A stretch of 64,000 nucleotides of DNA from Acidovorax sp. YS12 (GCA_021496925.1 CP053915.1:3809501-3873500); one strand, 5' to 3'; positions 49,757 through 58,899 are shown, counted from the first letter of the stretch. Notes: generated by a model not told the origin, from the letters alone. Program-made: numbers and translations.

Positions 49757-51739
49757 TCAGGCCGCCTGCCGGGCGGGCAGGAAAAAGCTCAGCGGCGCGC
49801 TGCGCAGGCGCGCGCGGATGGCGGCGTAGATGCGTGCGCGGTCCTTCACGCTCACGTTCTGCGCGCGCAGCGCCAGGCGGAACGCCAGGTAGAAGCTTAC
49901 CGACACATTCAGTGCCCCCAGCAGCGGCAGGCAGGCCATGGCCCACCAGAACAGCGGCAGGTGCAGCACCTGCGGCCCGAGCACGCTCGCGGCCACGCCG
50001 ACCTGGCCGGTGGAGAGCGTGACGTGGCGCACGTCCAGCCCCAGGCCGAAGAAGGCCGCGAACACCGGCACCAGGCCGAGCATGAAGCCCAGCGAGATGT
50101 TGGCCGTCAGGCCCGAGATGTTCTCGCGCGCGAAGTGGGCCCAGCGCGCGGCGCGCGCGCGCCCCAGCCAGCGCGTGATGCGCGGGTTGTAGCGCAGCGC
50201 CGAGTCGAGCCGGTGCAGCACGAACCAGTTCTCCGTCCAGCCGGCGACGATGCTGCTGGCGAACAGCAGCACGCCGGTGAAGGCGGCGAACAGCACCGAG
50301 GGGCCGAGCAGGTGCTGCGTTTCCAGCACGTGCAGGGCCTTGTCGTGGTCGAATACCGGCGTGCCGGTGGCGTAGGCGATGGCCAGCGACAGCGCCATGG
50401 CCCCCGGGAACACCAGCAGCACGTTGCCCAGCACGGCGGCCACCTGGGTGCGCACCAGGTCGGTCACTTCGGTGACGAAGTCCTCCACGGCGTTGCCGCT
50501 GTCCAGGTCCTTGAGCTTGGCGGCCATGGCCGGGGCGGTCATGGCGGGCTGCTTGGTGGCCACGGTGAAGTGCAGCAGCTGGATCAGCACGAAGCTCACG
50601 GCGTAGTTCATACCGGCCCAGAAGCCGCTCCAGAAGGCCGACAGCGCCAGCGCGTACAGGCCGAACTTGGCCAGCGTGGTGATGGCCAGCACCAGCCCGC
50701 CGCCCGCGGCCTTGCGCACCATGGCCAGGTACTCGGCGCGGTCGTGGGTGATGTAGTGCTCGCCGGTCTCGGCGCTCCGCTCGGCCACCTTGGCGGCGAC
50801 GAGGGACGAGTTCGAGGCGATCAGCGCGCCCAGGTTGTGCCGGTCGCGCCCCACCTGCACCAGTTGCGCGAACAGGCGCGCGGCCTCGGTGGCGGGCTGG
50901 GGCGAGAGCAGGCAGTCGAGCAGCGCGCGCATGCGCAGGATGCGCGCGCGCATCTGGCGCATGCGGAACACCAGACCGACCGAGATGCCGTTGTCGGCGA
51001 AATGCGTGTAGACCGAACCCACGGCCGCGCGGCAGGCATCGAGCCGCTCGCGCAGGCCCTGCACGGCGGCGTCGAGCCGGTCGGTGATGCGCAGCGGGTG
51101 CAGCACTTCCACGCGCAGGCTCTCCACCTCGCGCAGCAGGGCGTGGAAGGGCTGGGCCTCGCGCGCCTCCTGGCTCATGCGCAGGCGCAGCTCGGGCGCG
51201 AAGCCGGTGGCCAGCATCTGGCCGGCGCAGTAGCTCAGGGCGTCGAGCAGCACGCGCTGCCAGCCGGTGTGGCTGCGCTCGCTGCCGCCGGTGAGCAGGG
51301 CCACGAGGCGCTGCAGCGTGGCTTCGTCGAGCTGCGCCAGCCATTGCGCGTCGAAGGCGCTGGGCAGGGCCAGCTCGAACAGCTCGGAGGCGTCGATGGT
51401 CTCGGGGCTGCGCGGCAGCAGCTTGGTGCGCAGGCGCGCCGAGAATTCGCTGAAGAACGCCGTGCGCGGCGCGAAGCCGAAGTCGGCCAGCAGGGCGGTG
51501 ATGTCCACCGCGTCCACCAGATGCGCCCACCAGGCCTGCAGGCGCTGGCGCGCATCGGGGTCGGCGCTCAGCGTGTCCAGCAGCAGGCGCATGCGGCCTG
51601 TGGCGGCTTCGGCGGAGCGGGCGTCGCCGCGAATCCACTCGCACAGGTGGATCAGCCACAGGTGCCGCTCGGCCAGCGGGGCGTCAGGCTGCAGCGAGGC
51701 GAGCAGCTGGGGCAGGTCGAGGCGGGGGCGTTGAAACAT
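49757..51739 (-). CDS. Gcr-family membrane protein (annotated elsewhere as site-specific recombinase)
   Basis: 660 residues. The sequence matches the COG4389 'site-specific recombinase Gcr' family by its size and by patterns such as HLCEWIRGDARS and TENWFVLHRLDSALRYNPRI. However, no serine or tyrosine recombinase motif can be seen. The C-terminal half contains about six hydrophobic membrane helices (for example GGGLVLAITTLAKFGLYALALS and LLFASSIVAGW). An inner-membrane protein of unknown function is more likely. Its ATG shares one base with the apaG stop. Confidence 0.85.
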   Translation of the reverse strand: MFQRPRLDLPQLLASLQPDAPLAERHLWLIHLCEWIRGDARSAEAATGRMRLLLDTLSADPDARQRLQAWWAHLVDAVDITALLADFGFAPRTAFFSEFSARLRTKLLPRSPETIDASELFELALPSAFDAQWLAQLDEATLQRLVALLTGGSERSHTGWQRVLLDALSYCAGQMLATGFAPELRLRMSQEAREAQPFHALLREVESLRVEVLHPLRITDRLDAAVQGLRERLDACRAAVGSVYTHFADNGISVGLVFRMRQMRARILRMRALLDCLLSPQPATEAARLFAQLVQVGRDRHNLGALIASNSSLVAAKVAERSAETGEHYITHDRAEYLAMVRKAAGGGLVLAITTLAKFGLYALALSAFWSGFWAGMNYAVSFVLIQLLHFTVATKQPAMTAPAMAAKLKDLDSGNAVEDFVTEVTDLVRTQVAAVLGNVLLVFPGAMALSLAIAYATGTPVFDHDKALHVLETQHLLGPSVLFAAFTGVLLFASSIVAGWTENWFVLHRLDSALRYNPRITRWLGRARAARWAHFARENISGLTANISLGFMLGLVPVFAAFFGLGLDVRHVTLSTGQVGVAASVLGPQVLHLPLFWWAMACLPLLGALNVSVSFYLAFRLALRAQNVSVKDRARIYAAIRARLRSAPLSFFLPARQAA

Positions 51740-52149
51740 CAATGCAGCGTCCGGTTCTGTGGTGGATGGCCCGGCGGGCCATGGTCTTCGGTGGATTCCA
51801 GGATGAACATGGGAATGGCGCTGTCGAACGCGGTTCCGTCCTCGGCCACGCACAGGTAGCGGCCGTGCATGGTGCCGCTGGCGGCGCGCAGGCGGCAGCC
51901 GCTGGTGTAGCGGAACGACTCGCCGGGCTGCAGCAGGGGCTGCTCGCCCACCACGCCCAGGCCCTTGACTTCCTCGGTCAGGCCGTTGGCGTCGCGGATG
52001 GTCCAGTAGCGCGCGATCAGCTGCGCGCCGGTCTGTCCCCGGTTCGTGATGGTGATGGTGTAGGCGAAGCTGTACACCCCCGCATGCGGCAGGGATTCGC
52101 CGGGCAGGTACTGGGTCTGTACCGCGATCTGAAAGTCGTACTTCGACAT
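51739..52149 (-). CDS. apaG: ApaG-domain protein
   Basis: 136 residues, a single fibronectin-III-like beta sandwich. Family motifs include FAYTITITNRGQTGAQLIARYWTIRDANG, VGEQPLLQPGESFRYTSGC and GTMHGRYLCVAEDGTAFDSAIPMFIL. ApaG is linked in enterobacteria to Co/Mg efflux and diadenosine tetraphosphate levels; its molecular role is unclear. It is divergent from rpe with a 30-base gap and overlaps the Gcr-type gene by one base (TGATG). Confidence 0.96.
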   Translation of the reverse strand: MSKYDFQIAVQTQYLPGESLPHAGVYSFAYTITITNRGQTGAQLIARYWTIRDANGLTEEVKGLGVVGEQPLLQPGESFRYTSGCRLRAASGTMHGRYLCVAEDGTAFDSAIPMFILESTEDHGPPGHPPQNRTLH

Positions 52150-52179
52150 CGCCCAATGGTAACTGCGACAATTCGTAGC

Positions 52180-52860
52180 ATGAGCCGCACCTTCCGCATC
52201 GCCCCTTCGATCCTCTCGGCCGATTTCGCCCGCCTGGGCGAAGAAGTGAAAAACGTCGTAGCCGCTGGCGCCGACTGGATCCATTTCGACGTGATGGACA
52301 ACCATTACGTGCCCAACCTCACCTTCGGCCCCATGGTCTGCCAGGCGCTCAAGCCCCATGCCGTGACGCCCGGCGGCCGCCCCGCGCCGATCGACGTGCA
52401 CCTGATGGTGCAGCCGGTGGACGCGCTGGCGGCGGCCTTCGCCGAGGCGGGGGCCGACCTGATCAGCTTCCACCCCGACGCCTCGCAGCACGTGCACCGC
52501 AGCATCCAGGCCATCAAGGCGCAGGGCTGCAAGGCGGGGCTGACGTTCAACCCGGCCGCGCCGCTGGACGTGCTGGACTGGGTGATCGAGGACATCGACC
52601 TGATCCTGCTGATGAGCGTCAACCCCGGCTTTGGCGGGCAGAGCTTCATCGACAGCACGCTGCGCAAGATCGAGGCTGCGCGCAAGCGCATCGACGCCTC
52701 GGGCAAGGACATCCGCCTGGAGGTGGACGGCGGCATCAAGGTGGACAACATCCGCCGCGTGGCCGATGCCGGCGCCGACACCTTCGTGGCGGGCAGCGCC
52801 ATTTTCGGCAAGCCCGACTACAAGGCGGTGATCGACGCCATGCGCGCGCAGCTGGCCTGA
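52180..52860 (+). CDS. rpe: ribulose-phosphate 3-epimerase
   Basis: 226 residues. A TIM-barrel enzyme that interconverts ribulose 5-phosphate and xylulose 5-phosphate. The metal- and substrate-binding segments are intact: IAPSILSADFARLGEEV, DWIHFDVMDNHYVPNLTFGP, DVHLMV, LLMSVNPGFGGQSFI and LEVDGGIKVDN. A gph gene for phosphoglycolate phosphatase follows about 550 bases later on the same strand, a common rpe-gph pairing, but here with a minus-strand gene between them. Confidence 0.98.
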   Translation: MSRTFRIAPSILSADFARLGEEVKNVVAAGADWIHFDVMDNHYVPNLTFGPMVCQALKPHAVTPGGRPAPIDVHLMVQPVDALAAAFAEAGADLISFHPDASQHVHRSIQAIKAQGCKAGLTFNPAAPLDVLDWVIEDIDLILLMSVNPGFGGQSFIDSTLRKIEAARKRIDASGKDIRLEVDGGIKVDNIRRVADAGADTFVAGSAIFGKPDYKAVIDAMRAQLA

Positions 52861-52880
52861 CCGGACCGCACGCCCGCCGC

Positions 52881-53258
52881 TTACGGCGCGGGCTTGATGG
52901 TGGTGGTCGTGAGCTCGCGCAGCAGTCCGCCTCCTTCGACGGAGCCGCCCACGGTGGCGCGGCTGCCCATGCGGGCCTGGCATTCCGCCTTGTCCTGCGG
53001 GTTCTGGAACGCGTCGCAGCGCGCCAGCGCGTTGCGCTCGTAGGTGCCGGCGTCCGCACTGCTCAGGCCGCCGCTGCGTGCCGCCTGGGCGGCTGCGCCG
53101 GCCTCGCGCTCGCAGGTGCTGCGGCTTTCCTGGGGCAACGGGGCGCACGCGGCGCGCTCTTGCTGCAGCGCGCTGGGGGCCTTGTTGGCTGCGAAGGCCG
53201 CGCTGCCGCACAGCAGCAGGGCGGCGCCCATGAGGGCCGGGAGGCGTGGCAGGGTCAT
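52881..53258 (-). CDS. small secreted protein of unknown function
   Basis: 125 residues with a signal peptide (LPALMGAALLLCGSAAFAANK, cleavage near residue 24). Four cysteines in the mature part (AACAPL, STCERE, ARCDAF, AECQAR) suggest two disulfides. The spacing of CEREA...ARCD...ECQARMGS resembles short proteins common in Comamonadaceae, but I cannot name a family. It lies between rpe and gph on the opposite strand, has its own start and no operon partner. Confidence 0.75.
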   Translation of the reverse strand: MTLPRLPALMGAALLLCGSAAFAANKAPSALQQERAACAPLPQESRSTCEREAGAAAQAARSGGLSSADAGTYERNALARCDAFQNPQDKAECQARMGSRATVGGSVEGGGLLRELTTTTIKPAP

Positions 53259-53407
53259 GGCGGAAACTCCTTGAAGTCACGGGAACGGTGCAAGCATAGG
53301 CCGGCCCGGGTGACAGGGGGGGCGATGCCACTATTTTTTACAGCTTCAGCCCTGGCGCGCGGGTCCCGCGTGCGGGCATTGCGAAAGGCGAGCGAAAGGT
53401 GAGCGAA

Positions 53408-54118
53408 ATGACGGATGGCAGCAACGCAGCGGGCGCCCTGGTGGCGGGCGTGGACGCGGCAATGATCGACCTCGACGGCACCCTGGTCGATACCCTGGGC
53501 GATTTCACCGAGGCGCTGGGCCGCATGCTGGCCGACCTGGGCCTGCCCGCCATCGGCGCGGCGCAGGTCGAGACCATGGTGGGCAAGGGCTCCGAGCACT
53601 TGCTGCGTTCGGTGCTGAATCACGTTTTAGGCCATGACCAGCAAGCGCCAGCAGCTACGAAAGTGGAAGCACTCTACCCCCAGGCGTGGGCGCGCTACCA
53701 GCACCATTACCAGGCTATCAACGGCCACCATGCGCAGGTCTATGCCGGCGCGCGCGAGGGGCTGCAGGCACTGCGCGCGGCGGGCCTGCCGCTGGCCTGC
53801 CTGACCAACAAGCCCCAGGCCTTCGCCGAGCAGCTGTTGCGCGCCAAGGGGCTGGACGGCTTTTTCCGCCACGTCTTCGGCGGCGATGCCTTCGCGCGCA
53901 AGAAGCCCGACCCGCTGCCGCTGCTCAAGACCTGCGAGGCCCTGGGCACGGCGCCCGCGCGCACGCTGATGGTGGGCGACTCGCGCAACGACGCCCAGGC
54001 CGCGCGCGCCGCGGGCTGCCCGGTGGTGCTGGTGGGCTATGGCTACAACCACGGCGAGCCGGTGCGGCAGGTGGATGCCGACGGCTTCGTCGATGCGCTG
54101 ACCGAGCTGGTGCCTTAG
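53408..54118 (+). CDS. gph: phosphoglycolate phosphatase (HAD family)
   Basis: 236 residues from the ATG at 53408, which follows AAGGTGAG at good distance; an in-frame GTG at 53399 is an alternative. HAD motifs are complete: MIDLDGTLVDTLGD (nucleophile Asp), CLTNKPQAFAEQLL, KKPDPLPLL and MVGDSRNDAQAARAAGC. It removes the 2-phosphoglycolate formed in DNA repair or by RuBisCO. A mini-repeat copy is read in frame at residues about 72-85. The last 4 bases overlap the convergent GGDEF/EAL gene. Confidence 0.95.
   Translation: MTDGSNAAGALVAGVDAAMIDLDGTLVDTLGDFTEALGRMLADLGLPAIGAAQVETMVGKGSEHLLRSVLNHVLGHDQQAPAATKVEALYPQAWARYQHHYQAINGHHAQVYAGAREGLQALRAAGLPLACLTNKPQAFAEQLLRAKGLDGFFRHVFGGDAFARKKPDPLPLLKTCEALGTAPARTLMVGDSRNDAQAARAAGCPVVLVGYGYNHGEPVRQVDADGFVDALTELVP
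53622..53662 (-). repeat. mini-repeat copy read in frame inside gph
   Basis: The minus strand reads TTTCGTAGCTGCTGGCGCTT, then GCTGGTCATGGCCTAAAAC, matching the element. It encodes residues about 72-85 (HVLGHDQQAPAATK), in the cap domain between helices. Confidence 0.7.
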
Positions 54119-56964
54119 CCGGGCTGCCGCCCCAGGCTCTCGCGCAGCCTTTCGGTGAACTCGCCGGCAGGCACGGGCCGGCAGTACCAGTAGCCCTGGC
54201 CGTAGTCGCAGCCGGCTTCGTGCAGGATGTCGTGCTGCTCCTGCGTTTCCACGCCCTCGGCCACCACGCGGATGCCGAGCTGGTGCGCCATGACGATGAT
54301 GGCCTGGCACAGCACGGTGTCGTCCGAGCCGCGCGTGAGGTGGCTGACGAAGCTGCGGTCGATCTTGATGTAGTCGATGTCGAAGCGCTTGAGGTACGAC
54401 AGCGACGAGTAGCCGGTGCCGAAGTCGTCCAGCGCGAGCTGGATGTCGGCCTTCTGCAGCGCCTGCAGCTTGGCGTCGGCCTCCTTGCCGGCCTCCAGCA
54501 GCACGCGTTCGGTGATCTCGATGACCAGGGCGGTGCCGGGCAGCTCCAGCGCGCCCAGGCGTGCGATCCAGTCCTGCACGCTTTGCTCGCTCGCATGCAG
54601 CTGCACGGGCGAGACGTTGACGCTCAGCTCGAATGCGGGCGCGAGCGTGGCGCGCCACTGCGCCACCTGCTGCGCCGCCTGCTGAAACACCCAGTCGCCC
54701 AGCGGCACGATCAGGCCCGACTCCTCGGCCAGCGCGATGAAGTCGCCCGGGCTGACCATGCCGCGCAGCGGCTGGTTCCAGCGGATCAGCGCCTCGGCCT
54801 TGACGATGCGGCCGTTGGCCATGTCCACGATGGGCTGGTAGTGCAGCTCGAATTCCTGCCCGTCCAGCCCCTGCTGCAGGTCGCGCAGCAGCAGGCGGCG
54901 GTTCTGCGCCTCCTGCTCCATGGGCGGGGCGAACTCGCAGAACTGGTTGCGGCCCTTTTCCTTGGCGGCGTACATGGCCAGGTCGGCGTGCTTGAGCAGG
55001 TCCACGCCGTCGTGGCCGTCGCGCGGGTAGAAGGTGAGCCCGGCGCTGACCGAGATGTGCACGGTGTTGCTGCCCAGCTCGTAGGGCTGGGCCACGGCGT
55101 GCAGCACCTTGCGGCAGATGGGGTGCGCGTCCACGGCGTGGCTCAGATCCTGCAGGATGAGCGTGAACTCGTCGCCGCCCAGGCGCGCCACCAGGTCGGT
55201 GCTGCGCACGCAGGACTGCAGGCGGCGCGCCACCTGGCGCAGCAACTCGTCGCCCTCGTCGTGGCCGAAGGTGTCGTTCACTTCCTTGAAGTAGTCGAGG
55301 TCCAGGAACACCAGCGCGAACGGCTTGCCGCTCTGGCGCGCGCGCTCCATGCTGTGCAGCAGGTTCTGCTGGAACATCTGCCGGTTGGGCAGCTGGGTCA
55401 GGTGGTCGTAGTGCGCCTGGTGCCAGATCGAGGCCTCGTGGCGGCGCTGCTCGGTCACGTCGGAGAACAGGCCGATGTGGCAGTTCACGCTGCCGTCCCC
55501 GTTGTACGAGGTGCTGATGGTCAGGCGTTCGATGTATTCGTCGCCGTTCTTGCGCCGGTTGCAGATGTCGCCGCTCCAGGTGCCGTTCTCGCGCAGGCTG
55601 GCCCACAGGGCCTGGTAGAAGGCGCGGTCCTGGCGGCCCGAGCTGAGCACGTTCAGGCGCCGGCCGATGACCTCGTGCGCCGCGTAGCCGGTGACGGCGG
55701 AGAACGCGGGGTTCAGGTCCTGCACCACGCCCTGGGCGTCGGTCACCACCATGGCCTCGGTGGTGTGCTGGTAGACCAGCGCCGCGCGGCGCGCCGAGGC
55801 CTCGGCGCGCTTGCGCTCGGTGATGTCCATCATCATGCCGATGATGGCCGGGCGGTCCTGGAAGGCCATGACGGCGCCGAAGATCTCGATCTCGAACGCC
55901 GTGCCGTCGGCGCGCAGCATGGTGCGCTCGTAGCGCGCGCTGTGCACCAGGCCCTGCAGGCGCTCCTGCACGCGCCGCTGCACCTCCACGTAGGCCTCGG
56001 GCGGGAACAGGCGCGCCAGCGCGAAGCCGCCGGCCAGCGTTTCGCGCGGGTAGCCGGTCATGCGCGCCAGCTGCTCGTTGGCGTAGATGATGTCCGCGTT
56101 CTCGTCGAGCATGTAGATGCCCGCCACCTCGTTCTCGGCCAGGCCGTTGAACATGGCCTGCATCTGCGCCAGGGCGGTGCGCTCCTGGGCCACGTCGTGC
56201 AGCAGCTGGTGGATGTGCGCGGCCGAGTTGTCCAGCGCCCGCGCCAGCTCGCCCAGCTCGTCGCTGCCGGAGAACGGCACGCGCGTGCCGTAGTTGCCCT
56301 GGGCCATTTCGCGGCACTGGCGCGTGAGGATGTGGATGGGCCGCAGCACGCGCCGCGCCAGCAGTGCGTAGCCCAGCGCGAGCAGCAGCACGTCGAGCGC
56401 GAACAGCGCGAAGCTGCTGTACAGCGCGCGCTGGTGCGTGGCCTCGGCGAAGCGCACCAGCTGGTCGAGCAGGGTCTCGGTGCGTTCGAGCAGCTGGTTG
56501 CCCGCGGCCACGGCCTGCTCGACCTCGGCGCCGCCCGATGCCAGGGGGGCCTGGCGCAGCGCGTCGATGGCCTGGCGGTAGCGCTGCCAGCTCGCGTGCA
56601 GGGCCTGCAGCGTGGGGTGCAGTTGCGCGTCGAGCGGCTGCACCCGCATGCCATGGGCGCTGCCGCCGTCGCGCAGCGCGGCGTAGGTGGCCTCGAATGC
56701 GGCATAGCGTTCCCCGGCGGCGGGCCACTGGCCTTCGGGGCGCTCGCGCGCGGCCAGCGCCTCCAGCCCGATGCGCTGGCCCAGCATGCGCATCTTGCCG
56801 GCCATGTTGACGGTGGCCGCCAGGTTGTCGGAGCGGCGCAGCAGCACCTGGATGGTGACGACGTTGCCGACGGCCAGCAGGGCCACCAGGAAAGCCGCCC
56901 ACAGCGCCTTGCGCCGGAGCGTGCGCGGCCAGGGCAGCAGAGGGTGCAGGGAGGAAAGGCTCAT
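54115..56964 (-). CDS. membrane PAS/GGDEF/EAL c-di-GMP enzyme
   Basis: 949 residues from the ATG at 56964. A first helix (about 20-42) precedes a periplasmic PilJ-type sensor (about 45-180: NLAATVNMAGKMRMLGQRIGLEALA), then a second helix and HAMP (about 185-250) and two PAS domains (about 275-395, 400-510). GGDEF has intact LGGDEFTLIL and EAL has KAEALIRWNQP, VNVSPVQLH, IEITERVLL, DDFGTGYSSL and KIDRSFV, so both enzymes look functional. A nitrate- or quinone-like signal is possible for the PilJ-type sensor but unproven. It converges on gph. Confidence 0.93.
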   Translation of the reverse strand: MSLSSLHPLLPWPRTLRRKALWAAFLVALLAVGNVVTIQVLLRRSDNLAATVNMAGKMRMLGQRIGLEALAARERPEGQWPAAGERYAAFEATYAALRDGGSAHGMRVQPLDAQLHPTLQALHASWQRYRQAIDALRQAPLASGGAEVEQAVAAGNQLLERTETLLDQLVRFAEATHQRALYSSFALFALDVLLLALGYALLARRVLRPIHILTRQCREMAQGNYGTRVPFSGSDELGELARALDNSAAHIHQLLHDVAQERTALAQMQAMFNGLAENEVAGIYMLDENADIIYANEQLARMTGYPRETLAGGFALARLFPPEAYVEVQRRVQERLQGLVHSARYERTMLRADGTAFEIEIFGAVMAFQDRPAIIGMMMDITERKRAEASARRAALVYQHTTEAMVVTDAQGVVQDLNPAFSAVTGYAAHEVIGRRLNVLSSGRQDRAFYQALWASLRENGTWSGDICNRRKNGDEYIERLTISTSYNGDGSVNCHIGLFSDVTEQRRHEASIWHQAHYDHLTQLPNRQMFQQNLLHSMERARQSGKPFALVFLDLDYFKEVNDTFGHDEGDELLRQVARRLQSCVRSTDLVARLGGDEFTLILQDLSHAVDAHPICRKVLHAVAQPYELGSNTVHISVSAGLTFYPRDGHDGVDLLKHADLAMYAAKEKGRNQFCEFAPPMEQEAQNRRLLLRDLQQGLDGQEFELHYQPIVDMANGRIVKAEALIRWNQPLRGMVSPGDFIALAEESGLIVPLGDWVFQQAAQQVAQWRATLAPAFELSVNVSPVQLHASEQSVQDWIARLGALELPGTALVIEITERVLLEAGKEADAKLQALQKADIQLALDDFGTGYSSLSYLKRFDIDYIKIDRSFVSHLTRGSDDTVLCQAIIVMAHQLGIRVVAEGVETQEQHDILHEAGCDYGQGYWYCRPVPAGEFTERLRESLGRQPG

Positions 56965-57041
56965 GGTGGGGGGACGGGCGCGCCCGCGCAATCTAAACGA
57001 ACGGCGCGGCGCCAGCGTCTGGTTGCACGGTCAATAATTGC

Positions 57042-57119
57042 AAAAAACATAGCTGCCAGCGCTTGATACGCCTTGTTTTCGTCGCGATTCATGGATGAAA
57101 ACAAGGCGTATCAAGCGCT
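57042..57119 (-). terminator. 23-bp perfect stem-loop made of two inverted mini-repeat copies
   Basis: 57058-57080 and 57097-57119 are perfect reverse complements (23 bp) with a 16-base loop. On the minus strand the stem is followed after 10 bases by TTTTTT (57047-57042). It begins 13 bases after the stop of the chemoreceptor gene at 57133 and would end its transcript. Confidence 0.75.
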
Positions 57120-57132
57120 AGGTGCTCACTTT

Positions 57133-58899
57133 TTAGAAGCTCTCCCATTCGTCGCTGGCAGCTGCGGCGGGCTGGGCCGGCGGCGGCGCCAGGGCGGCCT
57201 TGGGGGCCGTGGGCGCCTTGGCGCTGGCACGCACGGCAGGTGCCGGGGCGGGGCGGGGCGCTGGCGCGGGCGCGGGCTGGCGCGCGGCCGGCATGGCTTG
57301 CGCGGTTCGCGATGCGTTTTGCGGCGCGGGCGCGGCGGCGCCCTGCGCGCCGGTGCGGAAGGTGGCCACGGTGTTCACCAGCTGCAGGGCCTGCGTCTTG
57401 AGGCCGCTCGCCGCGGCGGCCATTTCCTCGACCAGCGCGGCGTTCTGCTGCGTGGCCTGGTCCATCTGCGTGATGGCTTCGCCCACCTGCGCCACGCCCG
57501 TGCTCTGCTCGCGGCTGGCGGCGCTGATCTCGCCCATGATGTCGGTCACGCGGCGGATGGCGCTGACCACCTCGGTCATGGTCGTGCCGGCCTTGTCGGC
57601 CAGGGCGCTGCCCTGCTCCACGCGCGCCACGCTGTCGGAAATCAGGGTCTTGATCTCCTTGGCCGCCTCGGCGCTGCGGCCCGCGAGCAGGCGCACCTCG
57701 CCTGCCACCACGGCGAAGCCGCGGCCCTGCTCGCCGGCACGCGCGGCCTCGACGGCGGCATTGAGCGCCAGGATGTTGGTCTGGAAGGCGATGCCGTCGA
57801 TCACGCCGATGATGTCGGCGATCTTGTGGCTGCTGGCGTCGATGTCGCGCATGGTGTGCACCACCTGGCCGACCACGCCGCCCGCCTGCTCGGCCACCTG
57901 CGTGGCGCTGAGCGCGAGCTGGTTGGCCTGCTGGGCGCTGTCGGAATTCTGGCGCACGGTGGAGCCGAGCTGCTCCATGGAGGCGGCGGTCTGCTGCAGC
58001 GCGCTGGCCTGGCTCTCGGTGCGCCCGGAGAGGTCGTGGTTGCCCTGGGCGATCTCGCTGCTGGCGGTGGCCACGCCCTCGGCGCCCTGGCGCACGTCGC
58101 GCACGATGTGCGCCACGCTGTCGCGCATGGCGCGGATGCCGTGGGTCACGCTGTTGCTGTCGCGCGTCGGCGGAATGTCGACGGTGAGGTCGCCGTTGGC
58201 GATGCGGTGCGTGATGGCGTTGAGTTGCGCGGGCTCGGCGCCGAGCTGGCGGAAGATGCTGTGCGCGATCATCCAGCTCACGGCCAGCAGCAGCAGCGCC
58301 AGCAGCGCGGTGATGCCGCCGGCCTGCGCCAGCCGCTGCAGGAAGGTGGCCTGCACCGTGTCCGTGTACACGCCCGAGCCGATGACCCAGCCCCAGGGCG
58401 CGAAGCCCTTGACGTAGGAGACCTTCTCCACCGGCTTGTCGCTGCCGGGCTTGGGCCACAGGTAGCTGATGAAGCCCTCGCCCTGCCGCTTGACGATGTT
58501 CACGAACTCCACGAACAGCAGCTTGCCCGAGGGGTCCTTGTTGCCGCTCAGGTCCTGCCCCTGCAGCTCGGGGCGGATCGGGTGCATGAGCATGCGCGGC
58601 ACCATGTCGTTGACCCAGAAGTACTCGTTGCCGCTGTAGCGCAGCGGGCGCATGGCCTCCATGGCGCGCTGCTGCGCCTCGGCGTCGCTCATCTCGCCCT
58701 TGGCCGCCAGGGCGTGGTAGTGCACGGCGATGCCGTGCACCGTCTCCACCACCTGGCGCACGTTGGCGGCGCGCTCATCGAGCAGGAGACTGCGTTCCGA
58801 AACCATCATGCTGGCCAGCAGCGCCATCATGGACAGCAGGGTCAGCGTCACCAGCGCGGCCAGGCGGCGCGTCACGCTGAGTCGGTAGAGCCATTGCAT
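57133..58899 (-). CDS. methyl-accepting chemotaxis protein with single Cache sensor
   Basis: 588 residues. A first helix (about 12-33), a periplasmic sCache_2 domain (about 38-185: YFWVNDMVPRMLMHPIRPELQGQDL, GFAPWGWVIGSGVYTD), a second helix (about 192-212), HAMP (about 213-265) and a signalling domain with tip IAFQTNILALNAAVEAARAGEQGRGFAVVAGEVRLLAGRSA. The C-terminus ends DEWESF, which fits the x-W-x-x-F pentapeptide that tethers CheR/CheB. An AAGGAGACACACC site precedes the ATG. It is the only chemoreceptor here with this tether. Confidence 0.95.
   Translation of the reverse strand: MQWLYRLSVTRRLAALVTLTLLSMMALLASMMVSERSLLLDERAANVRQVVETVHGIAVHYHALAAKGEMSDAEAQQRAMEAMRPLRYSGNEYFWVNDMVPRMLMHPIRPELQGQDLSGNKDPSGKLLFVEFVNIVKRQGEGFISYLWPKPGSDKPVEKVSYVKGFAPWGWVIGSGVYTDTVQATFLQRLAQAGGITALLALLLLAVSWMIAHSIFRQLGAEPAQLNAITHRIANGDLTVDIPPTRDSNSVTHGIRAMRDSVAHIVRDVRQGAEGVATASSEIAQGNHDLSGRTESQASALQQTAASMEQLGSTVRQNSDSAQQANQLALSATQVAEQAGGVVGQVVHTMRDIDASSHKIADIIGVIDGIAFQTNILALNAAVEAARAGEQGRGFAVVAGEVRLLAGRSAEAAKEIKTLISDSVARVEQGSALADKAGTTMTEVVSAIRRVTDIMGEISAASREQSTGVAQVGEAITQMDQATQQNAALVEEMAAAASGLKTQALQLVNTVATFRTGAQGAAAPAPQNASRTAQAMPAARQPAPAPAPRPAPAPAVRASAKAPTAPKAALAPPPAQPAAAASDEWESF

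Noticed and set aside
49757..51739. Integrase or mobile element based on the family name recombinase
   Set aside because: No catalytic recombinase motifs, membrane-helix pattern, and flanked by housekeeping genes without repeats or tRNA.
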